A stretch of 56,349 nt of DNA. Origin: a virus. Within the stretch, counting starts at the first letter, position 1, and every line of letters starts with the position of its first letter. Position numbers and translations under genes: made by a program. The stretch spans positions 1 to 56,349 of IMG/VR virus record IMGVR_UViG_3300043122_000093. One strand, given 5' to 3'. This document shows positions 51,879 through 56,349 of the stretch, piece after piece. Below the pieces are notes generated by a model. That model made no database searches. It had not been told where the DNA came from and saw nothing but the letters and a program-made list of their open reading frames with translations.

Positions 51879-52073
51879 ATGACCGGATTAGATGTATTAG
51901 AATTTGCAATGAATAATAAACTGGATGCAGAGTTAGTATTTGATACAAAGAATAACACTGTCAATTTCATTCGATTTGAAAATTTTGAGACAGATACTAT
52001 TGACAAAACCAATAATGAGATAATTGAAATACTAAACGCTTTTAAAACCCTCCAAGACCACAATGTTATTTAA
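51879..52073 (+). CDS. 64-aa early protein
   Basis: ATG at 51879 after AAAGGAGG; an upstream in-frame ATG at 51861 lies within the repeated leader and is less likely. TGLDVLEFAMNNKLDAELVF, a strand NNTVNFIRF and helical end. Behind promoter cassette 2. Unknown function. Confidence 0.7.
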   Translation: MTGLDVLEFAMNNKLDAELVFDTKNNTVNFIRFENFETDTIDKTNNEIIEILNAFKTLQDHNVI

Positions 52074-52086
52074 TAGAAAAAAGTTC

Positions 52087-52115
52087 TTGACTTTTCGACT
52101 CCACCGCGGTATAAT
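52087..52115 (+). promoter_or_regulatory. promoter cassette 3 (perfect sigma70-type)
   Basis: TTGACT (52087-52092), 17-base spacer, TATAAT (52110-52115), again with ACCGCGGT. Nearly identical to cassette 2 over ~55 bases. Drives regulator copy B. Confidence 0.92.
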
Positions 52116-52169
52116 GTATTTATAAACGATGGGAGAAGCCCACAAACCCTGAGCCAAGGAGGTTCCACT

Positions 52170-52469
52170 ATGAAAAACGAAATCATCGAAACTATGCGCG
52201 CAGAAGCCCCTCTCAACTGGAGTAAAGCCCAGGAGATTGCTGAGAAGTTTGACATTAAGCCTCGTGCTGTAGTCGCCTCTGCAACTCGAAACGGCATCGA
52301 GTACGAGAAGAAGAAGCGTGTCTCAAAGTCCGGTGCTCCGATTGTTCGCAAAACTGACCTCGTAGCTAAGCTGGAAAGTCTTACCGGCGAGAAACTGGAA
52401 GGTCTGGAGAAATCCAGCAAGGAGCCTCTGGAGACTATGCTCAACTACATCGAGTCTCTGCAGAGCTAG
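52170..52469 (+). CDS. 99-aa DNA-binding-like regulator, copy B
   Basis: 99-aa paralogue of the protein at 50089-50388; first 65 residues nearly the same (APLNWSKAQEIAEKF, KPRAVVASATRNGIEYE, KKRVSKSGAP), C-terminus different (LEGLEKSSKEPLETML). AAGGAGG upstream of ATG. Encoded rightward behind the strong cassette 3, while copy A is encoded leftward from a weak promoter, so the two copies face away from the repeat block between them. Codon use is richer in G/C than neighbours. Role as early transcription regulator is inferred. Confidence 0.78.
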   Translation: MKNEIIETMRAEAPLNWSKAQEIAEKFDIKPRAVVASATRNGIEYEKKKRVSKSGAPIVRKTDLVAKLESLTGEKLEGLEKSSKEPLETMLNYIESLQS

Positions 52470-52486
52470 TCTCCCAGAGCTAGTTT

Positions 52487-52520
52487 CCCCATTTCCCCGC
52501 CGAAAGCGGGGATTTGGGGC
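52487..52520 (+). terminator. GC-rich hairpin after copy B
   Basis: CCCCGC (CGAAA) GCGGGG stem extended by CCCC...GGGG with internal mismatches; no clear T-run follows. Possible weak terminator. Confidence 0.5.
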
Positions 52521-52553
52521 ATCTATTGAATACTAATCAGAGGGTGGGAATTT

Positions 52554-53327
52554 ATGGAAACATACCAAGCAAAATGTATGAATGAAGCACAAAAAGGAAA
52601 TTCTATGACCGAACTAGAGTACTACAAAACACGTGAGAAAACGCTTGAAAAAGAACTTAACGAAGCTAATGATGAAATCAATAGACTTAATTTTCTCGTT
52701 GCTCAGGAGAGTGATAAAGCTAATTTGGATAAAGCTAATTTGGAACACAGACTTAAAAACCAATTAGCTGAAATTCTTCATCTTTCTGATATTAACCAGG
52801 AACAGCAGGATGAAATTGATAGATTGCATGAAGAAATTCAAGAATTCTCAACACACGTAAGTTTTCTTCAAGATGCTTCTGAACGAGAATCCGATTGCTA
52901 TATTCAGCAGATTAGTTCCCTCCAAAAAGAACTTAGCGACCTCAGTAAAAACTATAATATTTTACAATCTCGATACGGTAAGCAACCCATAACCCTACAA
53001 GAAGAAGTTGAAAAGTTGAAAACGGAATGCGAAAAACTGCGCAAAGGCTACAAAGAGATGCGAAGTCTGCAATTTGATACAGCTTGTGGCTATGAGAAGC
53101 AAAAGTTGAAAATTGAAGAACTAACTCGCCTGCTTGATGAAAAAGACGATATTATTTTTGATAAAACTCAAGAGTGCCGGCTTCTTCGACTTGCCGCCGA
53201 ACATGCGGCAGCAAAAACTGCGGAATATGAAGCGCATGGCTTGAGTGGTGAATCTAAGGATAAAATCATTAAAAGTCTGCAGAAGATGTTCGACGAAATG
53301 AAAGAAATTGAAAAGGAGATTCTCTAA
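52554..53327 (+). CDS. coiled-coil protein, unknown function
   Basis: 257-aa protein, almost entirely coiled coil (EKTLEKELNEANDEINRLNF, EQQDEIDRLHEEIQEF, QEEVEKLKTECEKLRKGYKE). A short repeat KANLDKANLEH occurs near residue 60. ATG at 52554 after GAGGGTGGG; an internal ATG at 52605 with AAGGAAA could give a 240-aa form. No catalytic or membrane motif. Overlaps the next gene by 1 base (TAATG). Confidence 0.7.
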   Translation: METYQAKCMNEAQKGNSMTELEYYKTREKTLEKELNEANDEINRLNFLVAQESDKANLDKANLEHRLKNQLAEILHLSDINQEQQDEIDRLHEEIQEFSTHVSFLQDASERESDCYIQQISSLQKELSDLSKNYNILQSRYGKQPITLQEEVEKLKTECEKLRKGYKEMRSLQFDTACGYEKQKLKIEELTRLLDEKDDIIFDKTQECRLLRLAAEHAAAKTAEYEAHGLSGESKDKIIKSLQKMFDEMKEIEKEIL

Positions 53328-53542
53328 TGGCTACTTTCTGGTATGATATTTGTAATGACTACACCCTGCAAATTCGCATGGACCAAAATGACCCAGCTGA
53401 CCTCCATGAGTACACTACTGAAGAGCGTGCAACTCTTGAGGATGACTACTCCCTAACTATATTTGTTGATGATGATGAGGAAGAAGTGTATCTGCTCTCA
53501 AGTTCCCCCGACCTGCATGGAGATAATTTGTTTAGCGTGTAG
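53327..53542 (+). CDS. 71-aa acidic protein
   Basis: Very acidic (DQNDPADLHEYTTEE, DDDEEEVYLLSSSPDLHGD), beta-strand and loop pattern. Start coupled to the coiled-coil gene by TAATG; GGAG inside that gene's end. DNA-mimic proteins have such composition, but that is only a suggestion. Its stop is 1 base before the 22-bp array. Confidence 0.65.
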   Translation: MATFWYDICNDYTLQIRMDQNDPADLHEYTTEERATLEDDYSLTIFVDDDEEEVYLLSSSPDLHGDNLFSV

Positions 53543-53908
53543 ATGTTAGTAAAATTTAGTACGAATGTTAGTAAAATTTAGTACGAATGTTAGTAAAATT
53601 TAGTACGAATGTTAATAAAATTTAGTACGAATGTTAGTAAAATTTAGTACGAATGTTAGTAAAATTTAGTACGAGAGGAGGGGAAATTTAGTACGAATGT
53701 TAGTAAAATTTAGTACGAATGTTAGTAAAATTTAGTACGAATGTTAGTAAAATTTAGTACGAATGTTAGTAAAATTTAGTACGAATGTTAGTAAAATTTA
53801 GTACGAATGTTAGTAAAATTTAGTACGAATGTTAGTAAAATTTAGTACGAGAGGAGGTGAAATTTAGTATGAACGTTAGTAAAATTTAGTACGAGAGGAG
53901 GTGAAATA
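53543..53908 (+). repeat. 22-bp tandem array (16 units + partial) leading into AntA-like gene 1
   Basis: Units ATGTTAGTAAAATTTAGTACGA start every 22 bases from 53543 to 53873. Two units (53675, 53851) replace the first bases by GAGGAGG(G/T)G, and the partial 17th (53895) has GAGGAGGTGAAAT and is the real ribosome site of the gene at 53910. One unit has ATGTTAATA, one ACGTTAGT. Each unit holds two TAGTA half-sites ten bases apart. No spacers, so not CRISPR. Confidence 0.95.
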
Positions 53909-53909
53909 A

Positions 53910-54440
53910 ATGTTAAAGAGCTTTTACGAGCAGAGAGGCTTTTCACGCAGTAATTTTAGTAAGTGGGCAAAAAGGCTACTAGTAGATTTTATTCCTGGGA
54001 TAGATTATGAAGTAGTGAACGGAGACTATTCTTTTGAGGCTACTGCTGAACTGGTGGTAATTCTACGCCTTAAGGAGAAATACCCTGAGTACATTGCTTA
54101 TAGTGAGATATATGATGCGTTTATAAAGGCTAGCCTTAGGACTACTCCTTATAATATGCTAGAGAAGGAACACCTATGGCCAAAAGTGGTGCACTTCGTG
54201 CACCACTTTTGGCGCTCCCGTAGAGTCAATAAGTTTGCTAAAGTAGAGAATGAAGATATACCCGAGGAGTACCAAGATGTTATCATAGAAGACAATAATA
54301 TCATCCTCAGTGCTCCTAAATCAATGCTTCCTGAGCCCGATCCTATAACTGAAGAGAATGATTCTCCTCCAATCTATAAAAAGACTGAGCGTATAGAACT
54401 AGAACTAGAGGAAGAAGATGATTTCTTTGACGTGTCCTAA
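53910..54440 (+). CDS. AntA/AntB-type antirepressor-like protein 1
   Basis: 176-aa protein. Residues ~1-40 carry an AntA-like motif: FYEQRGFSRSNFSKWAKRLL then PGIDYEVVN, matching W-x-K...G-x-D-(Y/F) of AntA/AntB antirepressors. Paralogous to the protein at 54625-55254 (DSNYARWAKETL, GVDYEV). The middle is helical; the C-terminal ~60 residues are strongly acidic (IELELEEEDDFFD). The ribosome site GAGGAGGTG is part of the repeat array. A perfect 16-bp inverted repeat lies within the gene. A terminator follows. Confidence 0.7.
   Translation: MLKSFYEQRGFSRSNFSKWAKRLLVDFIPGIDYEVVNGDYSFEATAELVVILRLKEKYPEYIAYSEIYDAFIKASLRTTPYNMLEKEHLWPKVVHFVHHFWRSRRVNKFAKVENEDIPEEYQDVIIEDNNIILSAPKSMLPEPDPITEENDSPPIYKKTERIELELEEEDDFFDVS
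54179..54213. repeat. perfect 16-bp inverted repeat inside AntA-like gene 1
   Basis: GCCAAAAGTGGTGCAC / GTGCACCACTTTTGGC around TTC. It codes KVVHFVHHFWR in the gene and could form a strong RNA hairpin or cruciform. Confidence 0.9.
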
Positions 54441-54446
54441 TAAAAT

Positions 54447-54480
54447 AGCCCACTACCTAATCAAAGGTGTGGGCTTTTTG
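54447..54480 (+). terminator. rho-independent terminator after AntA-like gene 1
   Basis: AGCCCAC (54447-54453) / GTGGGCT (54469-54475), 15-base loop, then TTTTG. Confidence 0.8.
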
Positions 54481-54507
54481 TTTATTATCAACCAGCTCGC
54501 GCCGACT

Positions 54508-54617
54508 ACAGTATTAAAACTATCTAATGTTGGCTCTCTGCGCCGGTTAGCAAGTGCTAATCCTATGAAATTTGCTGTCTGCTTGCGCCCGAGACAGTAT
54601 TAAAACTATCTAATGTT
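54508..54617. repeat. 24-bp exact direct repeat between the two AntA-like genes
   Basis: ACAGTATTAAAACTATCTAATGTT at 54508-54531 and 54594-54617, flanked by similar GCGCC(C)GA words. They lie in the gap between the convergent AntA-like genes; the second copy ends 7 bases from the end of gene 2. Confidence 0.9.
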
Positions 54618-54624
54618 TACGTGT

Positions 54625-55254
54625 CTACAGGTCGTAAACATCGTGTTCTTTTGGTGGTTCAGTGGCTCTGTTTCTCTTCTCTTCCTCAATTAGCAAACGT
54701 TTATTATACTCGCCTAATGCTCTAACTTCATTAGCTTTTGACTCGGTTAAAATTACATGAGTTCTACAACCTCTACTAGATACAATAACTCGTGGTAGTA
54801 TACCAGGCTCTAATTTTTGTAGCTTATATGAATTATCTACAATTCCCGCAAATATTAAATGTTCTAAGCTGACTCCTATCTCTGAAGGCATATAATATCC
54901 TTCAGGTATATCTTTTGAAGCTCTATGGTATCTATTAATATTCCTCATGAATTGTGTGTAATATTCCTCGCTAGCAAAATCTTCCACAGAGCACTCTACT
55001 GGTACAAGGTGTGAGATTATTTCATCCTCGGTATTTTGCGCAACAGCTAGGATGTGTTCTTTATCTATACTATATTTATCTAACATGATTATAGTTGCTA
55101 GAGTTGATAACTTATAGCTTTTTCGTTTAGTACCATGCAGATTTTGTACTTCATAATCTACTCCCTCTTCCATTTCTGCAAGGGTTTCTTTAGCCCATCG
55201 TGCATAGTTTGAGTCTCGCAACCCTAAAAACTTGTACAGTTCGTGTAAATACAT
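54625..55254 (-). CDS. AntA/AntB-type antirepressor-like protein 2
   Basis: 209-aa protein with ATG at 55254 and AAAGGAG upstream; the frame stays open further up only because the 36-bp repeats are in frame. N-terminal AntA-like domain: LHELYKFLGLRDSNYARWAK (residues ~3-22), GVDYEV (~35-40), then KSYKLSTLATIIMLDKYS. The C-terminal half (GVSLEHLIFAGIVDNSYKL, RVIVSSRGCRTHVILTESKA) has no recognised fold. Transcribed from the minus promoter at 55431-55459 through the repeat array. Confidence 0.72.
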   Translation of the reverse strand: MYLHELYKFLGLRDSNYARWAKETLAEMEEGVDYEVQNLHGTKRKSYKLSTLATIIMLDKYSIDKEHILAVAQNTEDEIISHLVPVECSVEDFASEEYYTQFMRNINRYHRASKDIPEGYYMPSEIGVSLEHLIFAGIVDNSYKLQKLEPGILPRVIVSSRGCRTHVILTESKANEVRALGEYNKRLLIEEEKRNRATEPPKEHDVYDL

Positions 55255-55267
55255 AAATTCTCCTTTT

Positions 55268-55411
55268 GTAGTTGTATTCATCATCCACGTGATGAATAGT
55301 ACTGTAGTTGTATTCATCATCCACGTGATGGATAGTACTGTAGTTGTATTCATCATCCACGTGATGAATAGTACTGTAGTTGTATTCATCATCCACGTGA
55401 TGAATAGTACT
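55268..55411 (-). repeat. 36-bp tandem array (4 units) in leader of AntA-like gene 2
   Basis: Four units start at 55268, 55304, 55340 and 55376 with one or two mismatches in the second. Each contains ATTCATCA-TCCACG-TGATGAAT, an 8-bp inverted repeat around six bases. The array lies between the promoter and the ribosome site, so it is transcribed. Confidence 0.95.
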
Positions 55412-55430
55412 GTGATTAAAATATACTTAT

Positions 55431-55459
55431 ATTATACTAAAGTTTCAGCTCCTTGTCAA
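55431..55459 (-). promoter_or_regulatory. promoter of AntA-like gene 2
   Basis: Minus strand TTGACA (55459-55454), 17-base spacer, TATAAT (55436-55431). Back to back with the plus promoter at 55487; both share TTACTTGACA and TATAATATAAGTA. Confidence 0.9.
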
Positions 55460-55486
55460 GTAAATTCAGATGACCTAAAAAATTAC

Positions 55487-55515
55487 TTGACATTTTTCTC
55501 AGGGTGCGATATAAT
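55487..55515 (+). promoter_or_regulatory. promoter of metallopeptidase gene
   Basis: TTGACA (55487-55492), 17-base spacer, TATAAT (55510-55515). Divergent twin of the promoter at 55431. Confidence 0.9.
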
Positions 55516-55675
55516 ATAAGTACAAAAATAATGGGAATCCAACAAATAATGCAATCGCCCAAATAGCGCAATCTCGCGGCTTCGCCGCATATCTGCGCGT
55601 TTTTGGTGGATACATTCGTTTTTGGCAGGTTCATTCAACCCTAACATTCAACCCTAACAGAAAGGAGCTCAGCTA
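55516..55675 (+). other. 160-base leader of metallopeptidase gene
   Basis: No gene. Contains hairpin GCGGC-TTC-GCCGC (55576-55588) and a 13-bp tandem duplication ATTCAACCCTAAC (55633-55645, 55646-55658) just before the AAAGGAG. Likely regulatory leader. Confidence 0.55.
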
Positions 55676-56107
55676 TTGCGTATTCGATACATTATTAGCG
55701 AAAAGTGGGAATCTAAGTACATAACTGAATTTGTAAACGCTATCGAGTTTGCAGTGAAATATCTAAAACTCGAGGAACCTAGGAGTATGCTAACAGTTAA
55801 GTTAATTAATGGAGATAATGATGAAATTGAGGAGGCTACTGCCGAACATATCAAATCAAAGCGATATGAAATCCGTATAGCGCGAAGTCGCTTATGTGAT
55901 GACCCGCTGAGAGCTATATTTCATGAAATGGTACATGTGAAGCAATATGTGAGGGATGGGTTAAAGGTTTTTCCAGATGGGACGACTCTGTACAAGGGAG
56001 CTAAGTACACAATCGATGATGTTGAGAGTTATTTGCTAGCACCTTGGGAAATGGAAGCGAGAGCTATGGAAGAAGCGTTGATGGTACTTTTTGAGGATGG
56101 TGAGTAA
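55676..56107 (+). CDS. HExxH zinc metallopeptidase-like protein
   Basis: 143-aa protein starting at TTG (55676) with AAAGGAG upstream. The helix IFHEMVHVKQY (~80-90) is a zincin HExxH motif, and a later Glu in WEMEARAMEE (~121-130) could be the third zinc ligand. N-terminal beta strands (MRIRYIISEKW, MLTVKLIN) lead in. Size and motif resemble SprT/WLM or ImmA-type peptidases. Transcribed divergently from AntA-like gene 2, which hints at a functional link. The substrate is unknown. Confidence 0.72.
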   Translation: MRIRYIISEKWESKYITEFVNAIEFAVKYLKLEEPRSMLTVKLINGDNDEIEEATAEHIKSKRYEIRIARSRLCDDPLRAIFHEMVHVKQYVRDGLKVFPDGTTLYKGAKYTIDDVESYLLAPWEMEARAMEEALMVLFEDGE

Positions 56108-56349
56108 TTGACCGAGGGTATTATTCACCAAATGGCGCAGGTTAGCCCGCGTAGCGGGCAGATTGCGCGATCTGTGTTGTACTCAAATTTTTGAGGAATA
56201 ATGTGAAATCTCGAGAGTATGATATGTCATTCGAAAATCTGAGTAATATCTATTTTCCCAAACAGCGCAGTCTGGTCGCTGCGCGACCTAATTAGCGCAA
56301 ACCAGTAAATAACTAGTAATAACAGGATGCAACGTAGCAAAATGGAGTG
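56108..56349. other. gene-free right edge
   Basis: No ORF with a ribosome site is complete here. Hairpin GCCCGC-GTA-GCGGGC (56145-56159) may terminate the metallopeptidase transcript; GCGCAG/GCGCA words recur, as in the leader at 55549-55600. Confidence 0.4.

Noticed and set aside
53543-53908. 22-bp tandem array as a CRISPR array
   Set aside because: Units are contiguous with no variable spacers and there are no cas genes; it is a simple tandem repeat.
55190-55519. Repetitive ORFs through the 36-bp array on both strands
   Set aside because: Open only because the period is a multiple of three; no ribosome site, and AntA-like gene 2 has a clear start at 55254.
48467-56349. Lysogeny module suggested by the AntA-like genes
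   Set aside because: No integrase, excisionase, CI/Cro pair or attachment-like site was found, so antirepressor-type domains alone do not show a temperate phage.

Overview
The window reads as most of the genome of a tailed, siphovirus-type double-stranded DNA phage, AT-rich over most of its length, infecting a Gram-negative bacterium. The host type is inferred from a lipobox spanin-like lipoprotein, a 3TM-type holin and sigma70-like promoters (TTGACA/TTGACT, 17 bp, TATAAT). I cannot name the host. No integrase, CI-type repressor or tRNA was recognised. The left end cuts into a gene, so the window is not closed.

Transcription has two arms. Plus-strand genes fill 1-16.8 kb and 51.6-56.1 kb; minus-strand genes fill 50.4 down to 16.9 kb. 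The arms converge on a strong bidirectional terminator (16817-16855) and diverge from a repeat-rich non-coding block (50.4-51.6 kb), as expected of a circularly permuted or circularised genome with early and late arms.

1-16.8 kb (plus) is a replication, recombination and nucleotide module whose order strongly recalls the T5 D5-D15 block: ligase BRCT end, D5-like DNA-binding protein, DnaB-like helicase, primase, family A polymerase, PIN-PhoH ATPase, D10-like helicase, SSB, SbcD, SbcC, Hjc-like nuclease, FEN-type 5' nuclease and dUTPase. A B12-dependent class II ribonucleotide reductase follows.

16.9-39.9 kb (minus) holds, in transcription order, HNH, portal, a fused protease-scaffold-capsid gene, connector and neck genes, tail tube, two tail chaperones probably joined by +1 frameshifting, tape measure, virion proteins, tail tip and hub, a lectin-like receptor-binding protein, holin, a DUF1353 protein and a spanin-like lipoprotein. 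This is HK97/lambda-like morphogenesis, not T5-like, so the genome is chimeric.

39.97-46.2 kb (minus) is unusual. A GC-rich tail-fibre cassette (fibre with a propeller-like tail, DUF4376 assembly protein, BppU-like protein, gene scraps) lies between two complementary pieces of a homing endonuclease, N-terminal piece at 45.2-46.2 kb and C-terminal piece at 39.97-40.43 kb, as if it had landed inside that gene. Terminase large, an XhlA-like protein, a small ORF and terminase small follow at 46.3-48.5 kb.

48.5-56.3 kb is the accessory and early region: repeats upstream of terminase, a small membrane protein, a DnaQ-like exonuclease, a pair of paralogous 99-aa regulators on opposite strands either side of the repeat block, three near-identical promoter cassettes driving small genes, a coiled-coil protein, two AntA-like regulators each preceded by its own tandem-repeat leader (16 x 22 bp and 4 x 36 bp), and a divergently transcribed HExxH metallopeptidase. 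This last block is the best candidate for an undescribed regulatory or host-interaction system.
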